The notes: generated by a model from the letters alone, not told the origin. Numbered from the stretch's first letter, positions 6,912-13,452 are shown. The stretch: 15,227 nucleotides of DNA from JAJPGZ01 sp041167105 (GCA_041167105.1 JBEEGX010000096.1:1-15227); one strand, 5' to 3'. A program made the numbers and translations.

Positions 6912-9900
6912 TTGAAACGCGCCGCCGTCGTCATCGCGGTCTTGCTCGCAAGATCGACAATCGCATTCGCGCAGGGACAAGTTTACGTCTCGCGCTTCTG
7001 GCATAATCATCAGCCGATCTATTGGCCGGAATGGAACGGCAACGGCGCCCAAACCAGCCGCGTGCAATACGCGTGGGACTCGCTTGTGCTCCAGCCTAAC
7101 CAAACTTACGGCACGGGTTCGGGTCACCCCGACACGGATCTCGCCGGCGTGTTCGGCCTTGACGATCGCAAGGCGGCGTATCAGGGCCGGCCGCGCGATT
7201 CGCTCGCGAGTTGCCCTAACGAATCGGGGTTCGCGCTGAGTTACACCGGTTCTTTGATCGACAACGTGCGCAATCTCGCGGCGAACAATCAGCTTGGTTA
7301 CGGCAGCGGTTGGTGGGACGGAAATCGCCAGGCAAAAAGCTGGACCACGCCCCTGGGCAGCCGGCGGCTCGATCTCGTCGGCTTCAACTATCATCATTCG
7401 TTAGGTCCGCTTTTGCCGAAATCGGTTTTCCGGAAAGAGCTGGAGATTTTTAAACAGGCATGGTGGAAAGCGTGGAGCGGCAGCTCCGACCTGAGCGATC
7501 ATTCGCGCGGATATTTCCCGACCGAGATGGCGTTTTCGGAATCGATGATCGATGTGCTGGCGGACGAAGGTTATCAATGGAGCATCGTCGCGAGTCATCA
7601 TTTGAGCCGGACGTGTCCGACGTATTTCAATCAGTTCGATCTCGCTGCGAACAACTACAACATTTTCTCGAGTCCTCCGAACAAATCCGACTTGTTAGGC
7701 CCCTCGCCGACGAACGGTTGGTGGTATGGCCAGCCGAATCCGGGCAACGCGGCGTGGAATGTCGCGCCGTTCGCCTATCAATTGCATCGCGCGAAGTATG
7801 TCGATCCAAACACGGGCGCGGAAAAATTCATCATCCTCGTTCCGTCGGACGACGTGTTGAGTTATCGCTACGGCTACGCCAACGAAGGCATCGGAAAAAT
7901 TCAGCAATACATCGCGCCGTTCGCGAACGATTCCTCGCGGCCGGCGCTGGTCATGCCGGCGAGCGACGGCGATAACGCGTGGGGCGGCGGTTACTCGTCG
8001 TGGATGGAAGCGACGCCGCAGTTTTTCAACGAATCGAAAGGCGCCGGCTACGTCGCGACGACGGTGCAGGACATGGTGAACACGAAACCGCCGCCGGCGG
8101 GAGAGCTCGTGCATGTGGAGGACGGCTCGTGGATTTTTCCGGAAACCGATTACGGTTCGCCCTATTTCTTGAAATGGATGGAGCCGCCGGTGGGGGCGAG
8201 CGGCGGAAATTTTTATCCCGGCACTAAGATCGACATCGAAACGCCGGGGTTCTCGACGAAGTTTTGGAGCTGGGCGGTCATCATCACGGGCGCGAATTGG
8301 TGCGAGACGGCCGAACAAATCTGGCGTGACAACGGCGGCAGCGTCGCGACGTGGAAAATTCAGGCGCCGTACGATTGGGACAACAGCTGGACAGCGCCTA
8401 ACGACATCGAGCTCGCCTGGCACATTTATCTTTGCGGCCTCGATTCCGGATTCAATTACTACGGTGGGCTGGGCAATGATGATGAAGTCAAAGCGGGACT
8501 CGCCACGCGGCGCGCGATCGAGAAATTGTCCGGCTATGTCAGTGCGCGCCTAACGAGCGACCATACCCCGCCGACGGTGCTGCGGCCACAACGTTTCCCC
8601 TGGAATCCCGGCGGCTACACCTTCGGATGGTTCAATGTCACGACCGCGGACAATCGGTACCTCAAGAAGATGCCGTCGGACTTTTACGTTTGGACGCACG
8701 CCTATGACGTGAGCGGAGTCGGCAGCGTGAGTTTGAAAATGCGTGTCGATCTTGACGGCGCGAATCCACTGTCGAGCAATCAAAATGAAACTTACGCCGG
8801 CGGATCCGAGGTCGGTGCGTGGATCACGATTGCGATGACGAAACGCACATTGCCGAACACAACATCGGACCTGAACGCGGCGGCGAATAATTCGCAGATC
8901 AATTACTTCATCACGCCGCCCGCGTTGGCCGATTATTATTTCGCTAAGATCGACAATAACAATATCGCAGGATTTCGCGGCAGGCTGCTCGATTACTACA
9001 TCGAAGCGAGCGACACGCGCGGAAACGTTTCGAAGTCGGACATTCAGCACGTGTTCATCGAAGACGACGGCGCTGGTCCACCGCCGACACCGACTCCCAC
9101 GCCAAGCCCGACTCCAACTCCAGCGCCGACGCCGGTCCCGTTCACGCTCAACGGACAGGCCGACGCTGCCGGTTACATTCAATATCCAAGCGGCATGTCG
9201 ATCTACGCCGCTGTGCGTGCCGGAATTCTTTACGTCGCCACCTGGTCGCCGGGGACGAACGGCGCGAATGACCATTTCATTTTCGTGAGCGATCAATTGC
9301 TCGCGTCGGCATCGGCGGCCGCGCCGTGGGCGAAAGCGGGGCTCGTGGCGGTTGCGCCTAACAAGCCGTTTATCGGAGGCGAAAGCGTGGGCAGTTATGT
9401 TGGTTGGTTCAATGCGCCGCCTTCGTCGCAAGTGGTGAAGAGCGCGAACAACGGCGAACAGATGGAGGGAGTTGTCGATCTTGCGGCGGCGTTCGGTTCC
9501 GTACCGCAAACCATTTACATCGCGGCCGCGGCTTACGCGACGGCGAACGGCGGCGCGCTCGTGGCGCAAGGTCCGGCCGGAAATGGCGATGGCAACATTG
9601 GCCCTAGCGAATTCATGGCGCTGCCGATTGTTTCGATCAAAGACGAAAACGCGGACGGCAAATACGACCGGCTCGATCCGGCAATCGATTTCGTCGTCGC
9701 GCAAATCGTGAAGAACGCTGACGGATCGACAACGATCACGTGGAATTCTGTCCCGGGAAAAAGTTATCAGCTCGAATACTGCGATTCGTTAGGGGGAGCC
9801 TGGAACAGCGTCGGCAACCAACTCACAGCCGCGGTTGGTCAACTCACACTCTCGGCTAATGATTCCGTCAATTTGGGTTCTCGCTTTTATCGCGTGCGCT

Positions 9901-9914
9901 TGGTAAACCCGTGA
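6912..9914 (+). CDS. Secreted GH57-type alpha-amylase/glucanase with linker and C-terminal modules
   Basis: A 1000-residue secreted enzyme. Residues 1-20 form a signal peptide with predicted cleavage AFA|QG. The catalytic part (about 24-550) carries the GH57 hallmark HNHQP (31-35), the segment FPTEMAFSE with Glu205 as likely nucleophile, and PASDGDNAWGGG with Asp352/Asp354 as candidate acid residues. A beta-rich middle region follows (about 555-715), then a Pro/Thr linker (about 721-741), a beta-sandwich resembling CBM9/DOMON binding modules (about 745-905, weak call), a calcium-loop-like DENADGKYD (911-919) and a C-terminal 'SYQLEY...FYRVRLV' domain frequent in Verrucomicrobia secreted proteins. 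GH57 enzymes act on alpha-glucans such as starch or glycogen by a retaining mechanism. The start is a TTG at 6912; no ATG gives the signal peptide. An AAGATCGACA copy lies within the signal peptide and four more downstream. Confidence 0.88.
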   Translation: MKRAAVVIAVLLARSTIAFAQGQVYVSRFWHNHQPIYWPEWNGNGAQTSRVQYAWDSLVLQPNQTYGTGSGHPDTDLAGVFGLDDRKAAYQGRPRDSLASCPNESGFALSYTGSLIDNVRNLAANNQLGYGSGWWDGNRQAKSWTTPLGSRRLDLVGFNYHHSLGPLLPKSVFRKELEIFKQAWWKAWSGSSDLSDHSRGYFPTEMAFSESMIDVLADEGYQWSIVASHHLSRTCPTYFNQFDLAANNYNIFSSPPNKSDLLGPSPTNGWWYGQPNPGNAAWNVAPFAYQLHRAKYVDPNTGAEKFIILVPSDDVLSYRYGYANEGIGKIQQYIAPFANDSSRPALVMPASDGDNAWGGGYSSWMEATPQFFNESKGAGYVATTVQDMVNTKPPPAGELVHVEDGSWIFPETDYGSPYFLKWMEPPVGASGGNFYPGTKIDIETPGFSTKFWSWAVIITGANWCETAEQIWRDNGGSVATWKIQAPYDWDNSWTAPNDIELAWHIYLCGLDSGFNYYGGLGNDDEVKAGLATRRAIEKLSGYVSARLTSDHTPPTVLRPQRFPWNPGGYTFGWFNVTTADNRYLKKMPSDFYVWTHAYDVSGVGSVSLKMRVDLDGANPLSSNQNETYAGGSEVGAWITIAMTKRTLPNTTSDLNAAANNSQINYFITPPALADYYFAKIDNNNIAGFRGRLLDYYIEASDTRGNVSKSDIQHVFIEDDGAGPPPTPTPTPSPTPTPAPTPVPFTLNGQADAAGYIQYPSGMSIYAAVRAGILYVATWSPGTNGANDHFIFVSDQLLASASAAAPWAKAGLVAVAPNKPFIGGESVGSYVGWFNAPPSSQVVKSANNGEQMEGVVDLAAAFGSVPQTIYIAAAAYATANGGALVAQGPAGNGDGNIGPSEFMALPIVSIKDENADGKYDRLDPAIDFVVAQIVKNADGSTTITWNSVPGKSYQLEYCDSLGGAWNSVGNQLTAAVGQLTLSANDSVNLGSRFYRVRLVNP
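6950..6969 (+). repeat. 20-bp exact repeat shared with 4100-4119, inside a signal peptide
   Basis: The same 20-mer as at 4100-4119. Here it is read Ala-Arg-Ser-Thr-Ile-Ala-Phe-Ala and places an arginine between the hydrophobic core and the cleavage site of the amylase signal peptide. Confidence 0.9.
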
Positions 9915-9915
9915 C

Positions 9916-11112
9916 ATGAGCAAAATCCTCTCCTCGCTCCTTCTGCTCATTTCGACGATGTCGATCTTCGCCCAAGGCTCGCTCGTTCCGCCTGGCGCGC
10001 CCGCGCCGACGATGAAAACGTTGAGCCAAATCGAGGCCCGCACCGTAATCGATCCGAGTGTGCCTGGGTTCACTGCTCCGTACACGATTTCGCAACCCGG
10101 TTCGTATTACTTGAGTGGCAATATCAATATTTCGAACGGAACCGGCGCGATCGTTATTTCGTCCGACGACGTCACGCTGGATCTCAACGGTTTCGTGTTG
10201 AACTCGACTTCGAATCCCGCGGCCGGTACTGCCATCAGCATTCCGGGTGGTCACAGCAACGTCACCGTGCGCAACGGCCATATTCGCGGCCAAGTGCTAT
10301 TTACTGGCAGCAGCTTTTCCGGGACGGGTTTCGCGGAGGGTATTCGCGCCTTTGTCAACAACAGCAACATCCGTATTAGCGACATTGCCGTGATGGGATG
10401 TTCCGGCGCGGGTATCAACACGTCCATCAATCTGTTAAATATGGTGGTCGAGCGATGCACCATCAGCAACGTGGGCGGCGTTGGAATCTTCGCTGATCTA
10501 GTTGTGTCGAGCTCAGTTTCAACCACGGGAGGCACCGGGATTGAGGCGCGGACTGTTTCCGACTGCACCGTTTACTCGAAAAGCGGAGGAGTCGCGATCT
10601 ATGGCGGGACTGTGCAAAATTGTTATGGCTACAATGCTAGCACTGCCACCTTCACTGCTGGCATCGTAGGTACGACCGTGAACAACAGTTATGGCTACGG
10701 CGTGATTGGCATTAAGACCACAACGGCCGGTATCGCGTCGTCGACAACCGCCGGCTCGGCGACGAATTGTGTCGGGGTCGGTCATAACGACGCTGGAATC
10801 AGCACCGATGTGGCGACCGGCTGTCGCGGAGAGAGCGATACAGCTTCCGGAATATTTGCAAACTACATGGCAATGAACTGTATCGGAATCAGTTCGTCCG
10901 GTCGTGGTTTGTGGACGTCGATCGCCACCAACTGTTTTGGTCAAACGGCGACGGGCGATTATGCACTTCTCGCGGCGAGCGCGAACACTTGTCGCGGCTG
11001 GCAAACCGATAACACCGGCGTCGCCATTCACGTCGATGCCCTTGCCATCGGTTGCTCATCCCCGGGCGGAACAATCGAAGCGCCGGCCGGACAGAAGTAC
11101 CTCATGCCATAG
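9916..11112 (+). CDS. Secreted right-handed beta-helix repeat protein
   Basis: A 398-residue exported protein beginning 1 nt after the amylase stop, so the two are almost certainly co-transcribed. Residues 1-19 form a signal peptide (MSKILSSLLLLISTMSIFA) cleaved before QG, like the amylase. After SLVPPGAPAPTMKTLSQIEART comes a pectate-lyase-like beta-helix: repeated short coils such as GAIVISSDDVTLDLNGFVL, SNVTVRNGHIRG and SNIRISDIAVMG, later with spaced cysteines (NCYGY, NCVGV, GCRGE, NCIGI, NCFGQ, TCRGW). I recall this N-terminal pattern from many Verrucomicrobia secreted proteins of unknown function. Beta-helices usually bind or cleave polysaccharides, which suits its place beside an amylase, but I see no catalytic motif. 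One AAGATCGACA copy lies in the signal peptide (9959) and none in the next 1.1 kb. Base use is less GC-biased than in neighbouring genes. Confidence 0.85.
   Translation: MSKILSSLLLLISTMSIFAQGSLVPPGAPAPTMKTLSQIEARTVIDPSVPGFTAPYTISQPGSYYLSGNINISNGTGAIVISSDDVTLDLNGFVLNSTSNPAAGTAISIPGGHSNVTVRNGHIRGQVLFTGSSFSGTGFAEGIRAFVNNSNIRISDIAVMGCSGAGINTSINLLNMVVERCTISNVGGVGIFADLVVSSSVSTTGGTGIEARTVSDCTVYSKSGGVAIYGGTVQNCYGYNASTATFTAGIVGTTVNNSYGYGVIGIKTTTAGIASSTTAGSATNCVGVGHNDAGISTDVATGCRGESDTASGIFANYMAMNCIGISSSGRGLWTSIATNCFGQTATGDYALLAASANTCRGWQTDNTGVAIHVDALAIGCSSPGGTIEAPAGQKYLMP
9959..9968 (-). repeat. AAGATCGACA word in the beta-helix signal peptide
   Basis: On the gene strand TGTCGATCTT is read in the frame Met-Ser-Ile-Phe, at the end of the signal peptide just before the IFA|QG cleavage site. 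The extended 15-mer matches the copies at 2079 and 5004. Confidence 0.9.
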
Positions 11113-11118
11113 CGAAGA

Positions 11119-11140
11119 TGTCGATCTTGTCTTGATCGAC
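11119..11140. terminator. Hairpin built from a full and a partial inverted AAGATCGACA word
   Basis: Starting 6 nt after the beta-helix stop, GTCGATC (11120-11126) pairs with GATCGAC (11134-11140) around the 7-nt loop TTGTCTT. The left arm belongs to an exact TGTCGATCTT copy (11119-11128); the right arm is a partial opposite copy, CTTGATCGACG. A T-containing stretch (AATCTTTT, 11144-11151) follows. It may terminate the amylase/beta-helix transcript, although the stem is short and only moderately GC-rich. Confidence 0.5.
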
Positions 11141-11165
11141 GCGAATCTTTTCGGACAATCGGTCA

Positions 11166-11738
11166 ATGGCTGAGGCATCACGCCCGCTTTTCATTCCAGT
11201 GATTCTTGGCACCGCGCGCCAGGGCCGCGAGAGCGAACACGCGGCGAAGTTTGTCTTCGAGCAAACGAAGAAGCGCGCCGGCGTGGAAACGGAATTCATC
11301 GACGTGCGCACGTTGCCGATGAAACTCGATGACGCGGGCGAACAAATGAAAGACCCGGAGTTCGCGCGCAAGATCGACAAGTGCGATGCGCTCATCCTCG
11401 TCACGCCGGAATACAATCACGGCTATCCCGGATTGTTGAAGCACGCGCTCGACATGTGTTTGAAGGAATACATCCACAAAGCGGTCGGCATTTGCGGCGT
11501 CTCCGCCGGAGGAATGGGCGGCGCGCGCGTCATCGAAAATCTATTGCCGGTCATGCGCGAGCTCGGCCTCGTCACTATTTTCGAAGATGTGAACTTCGGA
11601 AAAATCGGTTCGCTCTTTGATGAGCGCGGACAATTGCTCGATGAGAATTTCGTCCGGCGCGTGGATGGATTCCTGAACGAGCTCATCTGGATGGCGCGCG
11701 TGTTGCGCCACGGCCGCGAAAACATCGCGCCGGTTTGA
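11166..11738 (+). CDS. NADPH-dependent FMN reductase family flavoprotein
   Basis: A 190-residue flavodoxin-fold protein. The N-terminal strand and phosphate loop IPVILGTARQGRESE (about residues 10-24) bind the FMN phosphate, and TPEYNHGYPGLLKHALD (PEYN at 81-84) is the family signature of the SsuE/ArsH/chromate-reductase/azoreductase group. GVSAGGMGGARV follows, as expected for this fold. Members use NAD(P)H to reduce FMN, quinones, chromate or azo compounds; the substrate here cannot be assigned. It opens a compact run with the ArfB-like and Gfo/Idh/MocA genes (spacing +5 nt, then a 20-nt overlap). The ATG at 11166 lacks an obvious Shine-Dalgarno sequence. A copy of AAGATCGACA (11370) encodes Lys-Ile-Asp. 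Confidence 0.92.
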   Translation: MAEASRPLFIPVILGTARQGRESEHAAKFVFEQTKKRAGVETEFIDVRTLPMKLDDAGEQMKDPEFARKIDKCDALILVTPEYNHGYPGLLKHALDMCLKEYIHKAVGICGVSAGGMGGARVIENLLPVMRELGLVTIFEDVNFGKIGSLFDERGQLLDENFVRRVDGFLNELIWMARVLRHGRENIAPV

Positions 11739-11743
11739 TTCGA

Positions 11744-12103
11744 ATGGAACATGTCGATCTTCGCGAAAGTGATCTCGAAGAAACTTTCGCGCGCTCCGGC
11801 GGACCCGGCGGCCAAAACGTAAACAAAGTTTCAACCGCGGTGACGCTCCGGCATCGGCCGACCGGAATCTCGCTCACGGTGCAGGATTCCCGTTCGCAAG
11901 CGATGAATCGCAAACTCGCGCGCGAGCGATTGCGCAAAGCCATCGCGCAAGATCGAGAACGCAAACGCGCGGCTGAAATCGCGCGACGTGAAAAAGCGCG
12001 CCGGCGAAAATCGCCGCGACCGCGCCGATTAAAGGAAAAGATTTTGGAATCGAAGCGCCGACGCAGCGAAGTAAAAAAACGCCGTGGCAAGATCGACATG
12101 TAA
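11744..12103 (+). CDS. ArfB/RF-1-like peptidyl-tRNA hydrolase (ribosome rescue factor)
   Basis: A 119-residue protein with the GGQ domain of class I release factors: RSGGPGGQNVNK (GGQ at 22-24) and DSRSQAMNRKLARERL, with no codon-recognition domain. The C-terminal half is a very basic helix-forming tail ending KKRRGKIDM, like the mRNA-channel tail of ArfB (YaeJ), which frees ribosomes stalled on mRNAs lacking a stop codon. It is shorter than E. coli ArfB (about 140 residues), lacking part of the region between the GGQ loop and the SRSQ helix, so a generic 'release factor-like' label is equally fair. I chose the ATG at 11744; an in-frame TTG at 11735 overlapping the previous stop would add three residues. 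AAGATCGACA copies sit at its very start (11752, His-Val-Asp-Leu) and its very end (12089, Lys-Ile-Asp-Met-stop). Confidence 0.85.
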   Translation: MEHVDLRESDLEETFARSGGPGGQNVNKVSTAVTLRHRPTGISLTVQDSRSQAMNRKLARERLRKAIAQDRERKRAAEIARREKARRRKSPRPRRLKEKILESKRRRSEVKKRRGKIDM

Positions 12104-13139
12104 CTTCGGAATCATCGGGACCGGTTGGCCGGGGCAGCAACACGCGCTTGCCCTTCAGAAGATCGACAACGTGGAGTTATACGCGTGCGCCGATCTCGAT
12201 GAGGCGCGGCGCGTTGCCTTCGAATCGGAATTCAAGCCGCGCAAATCTTTCAGCGACTACCACGAGCTTTTGCAAGATCGACATCTTGATGCGGCGATCG
12301 TTTGCCTGCCGAATTTTTTGCATTTCCCGGTGTCGCTCGCCGCACTTGAGGCGGGCAAGCACGTCCTCTGCGAAAAGCCGCCGACAATGAATGCAGCGGA
12401 AATGAAGGTGCTGCGCGCAGAAGCGGAGAAACGAAAACTGCTTTACTATTTCAGCCGTCAATTTCGTTTCACTCCGGCGATGCGCACCGCGCGAAACGCG
12501 ATCGAAGAAGGCCGGCTCGGAAGAATTTATCATGCGAAAGCGACGTTCGTCAGGTCGCGCGGGATTCCGGTCGGCGTGGGGAATTGGTTTACGGAAAAGA
12601 AACGCAGTGGCGGCGGCGCTTTGATCGACATCGGCATTCACGCGCTCGACGCGGCTTGGTTTTTGATGGGAGCGCCGCGGCCGGTCTCGATCAGCGCAAA
12701 AGTTTTTCAAAATTTCCCACAGCTTGCGGGCAACGCGGCGTTCGACGTCGAGGACGCCGCGTTTGCATTCATTCGATTCGCGAACGACGCGGTCGTGCAA
12801 TTGGAAACATCATGGGCTGGAAATCTGACCGACGAGATTCCGCCGCGAAAATATTTCGGGCAGGAATTAATCAACACCGTCGTTTACGGAACGAAGGCGT
12901 CGGTACGGTTGAAACCGCTGACGTTGTTCGAAGATCGACAAGGTACGCTCGCGGCCGTTCCGCTCGATGCGCTCGAAGATGAAGCGAGCGGCTTTGAATT
13001 ACAGTTGCGAAATTTTCTCGATGCGATCGCAGGCAAAGCAGCGCCGATCAATAACGCCGAGCAGGCCGTCGCGTTAATGGAAATCATCGATGGCATCTAC
13101 GCATCGAGCGAGCTGGGCCGCGAAGTGCCGATCGCCTGA
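12084..13139 (+). CDS. Gfo/Idh/MocA family oxidoreductase
   Basis: A 351-residue NAD(P)-dependent dehydrogenase of normal family length. The N-terminal Rossmann fold shows FGIIGTGWPG (8-17), the acidic strand end ACADLD, and the family signature CEKPP (Glu97-Lys98-Pro99). The C-terminal alpha/beta domain shows GGGALIDIGIHALD with Asp182 and His186, the usual catalytic or substrate-binding pair. These enzymes oxidise or reduce sugars, inositols or related polyols; the substrate is not predictable here. The start must be the GTG at 12084, because an in-frame stop lies at 12072-12074 and no other start precedes the Rossmann loop. It overlaps the ArfB-like gene by 20 nt, and the overlap contains an AAGATCGACA copy. 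Further copies at 12159 and 12274, plus 12931, give three within 195 bp. A stem-loop follows the stop. Confidence 0.93.
   Translation: MARSTCNFGIIGTGWPGQQHALALQKIDNVELYACADLDEARRVAFESEFKPRKSFSDYHELLQDRHLDAAIVCLPNFLHFPVSLAALEAGKHVLCEKPPTMNAAEMKVLRAEAEKRKLLYYFSRQFRFTPAMRTARNAIEEGRLGRIYHAKATFVRSRGIPVGVGNWFTEKKRSGGGALIDIGIHALDAAWFLMGAPRPVSISAKVFQNFPQLAGNAAFDVEDAAFAFIRFANDAVVQLETSWAGNLTDEIPPRKYFGQELINTVVYGTKASVRLKPLTLFEDRQGTLAAVPLDALEDEASGFELQLRNFLDAIAGKAAPINNAEQAVALMEIIDGIYASSELGREVPIA
12089..12098 (+). repeat. AAGATCGACA word in a gene overlap
   Basis: An exact copy inside the 20-nt overlap of the ArfB-like and Gfo/Idh/MocA genes. It is read Lys-Ile-Asp at the end of the first gene and Ala-Arg-Ser-Thr at the start of the second, so both proteins accommodate the same word in different frames. 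Confidence 0.95.
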
Positions 13140-13145
13140 CGGCGA

Positions 13146-13196
13146 AATGACGAATGACGAAGAAATGCTTTCCTCACTCATTCGTCATTCTTTTAA
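13146..13196 (+). terminator. Stem-loop with T run after the Gfo/Idh/MocA gene
   Basis: AATGACGAATGA (13146-13157) and TCATTCGTCATT (13178-13189) are perfect 12-bp inverted copies around a 20-nt loop, followed by CTTTTAAT. The loop contains a smaller GAAA-TGC-TTTC hairpin. The left arm includes a tandem ATGACGA repeat. The position 6 nt after the stop fits a rho-independent terminator, although the stem is AT-rich. Confidence 0.6.
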
Positions 13197-13221
13197 TACA
13201 TCTACGATGGCGACTTGCGGC

Positions 13222-13245
13222 GAATCGTTTTTGGAGAGACGATTC
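13222..13245 (+). promoter_or_regulatory. Leader hairpin around the lipoprotein ribosome-binding site
   Basis: GAATCGT (13222-13228) and ACGATTC (13239-13245) are perfect inverted copies. The Shine-Dalgarno-like GGAGAG lies in the 10-nt loop, 14 nt before the ATG at 13253. The layout could expose or mask the ribosome-binding site; no regulatory function is demonstrated. Confidence 0.4.
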
Positions 13246-13252
13246 TATACAT

Positions 13253-13426
13253 ATGAAAAAACTTATTCTTGTTACGCCATTGCTTTGCCTGCTCGCGACA
13301 TTCTTCCTGAGCGCCTGCGCGTCGGAACCGGTGACCACGCAAACAACGACCAGCACCCGTGAGACAACGGTGGCGCAGCCAAGCGCCGCGACCAGCACGA
13401 CCACGACTCACACTACCGGCCACTGA
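13253..13426 (+). CDS. Small Thr-rich lipoprotein
   Basis: A 57-residue protein with a lysine-start lipoprotein signal peptide (MKKLILVTPLLCLLATFF) and a lipobox LSAC with Cys22 as the lipidated residue. The mature part is only about 36 residues, mostly Thr, Ser and Ala, ending TTTTHTTGH. It has no recognisable catalytic or binding motif, and its low complexity suggests a disordered surface or periplasmic tether. The frame is open further upstream (from 13154), but only the ATG at 13253 gives a lipoprotein signal and has a GGAGAG box (13233-13238) before it. It lies alone between a stem-loop and a hairpin, so it is probably transcribed by itself. Function unknown. Confidence 0.82.
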   Translation: MKKLILVTPLLCLLATFFLSACASEPVTTQTTTSTRETTVAQPSAATSTTTTHTTGH

Positions 13427-13452
13427 GCGGTCGGCTTGTTTCCTCCAAGTAA

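Larger units (their letters stand above)
570..9793. repeat. Second dispersed word CCTAAC (often CCTAACGA), 18 copies
   Basis: CCTAAC on the plus strand starts at 570, 1670, 2290, 2489, 3089, 4470, 6883, 7095, 7215, 8397, 8549, 9357. GTTAGG starts at 2044, 4812, 5409, 7400, 7694, 9788. Ten of the 18 extend to CCTAACGA. In coding sequence they appear as TTA-GGN (Leu-Gly), CTA-ACG (Leu-Thr), GTT-AGG (Val-Arg) and CCT-AAC (Pro-Asn), all using codons that are otherwise uncommon here. None occurs from 9794 to the end. Confidence 0.7.

Noticed and set aside
6791..7006. Short open frame running through the tRNA-Leu
   Set aside because: It covers a fully folding tRNA and the start of the amylase gene.
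9074..9140. Tandem CCGACT/CCAACT-like DNA repeat
   Set aside because: It is the coding sequence of a Pro/Thr linker between enzyme modules, not an independent DNA repeat.
8550..9704. Long open frame (384 codons) on the minus strand inside the amylase gene
   Set aside because: It is rich in Arg, Val and His in the way typical of an antisense frame in GC-rich coding DNA, has no motif, and lies fully opposite a well-supported gene.
4441..13035. HIP1-type GCGATCGC as the over-represented word
   Set aside because: I saw only a couple of copies (near 4443 and 13025), which is unremarkable for a GC-rich sequence with many GATCG words.
13154..13252. Longer version of the lipoprotein starting at 13154
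   Set aside because: It would bury the MKK start of the lipoprotein signal peptide, read through the stem-loop at 13146-13189, and has no ribosome-binding site.
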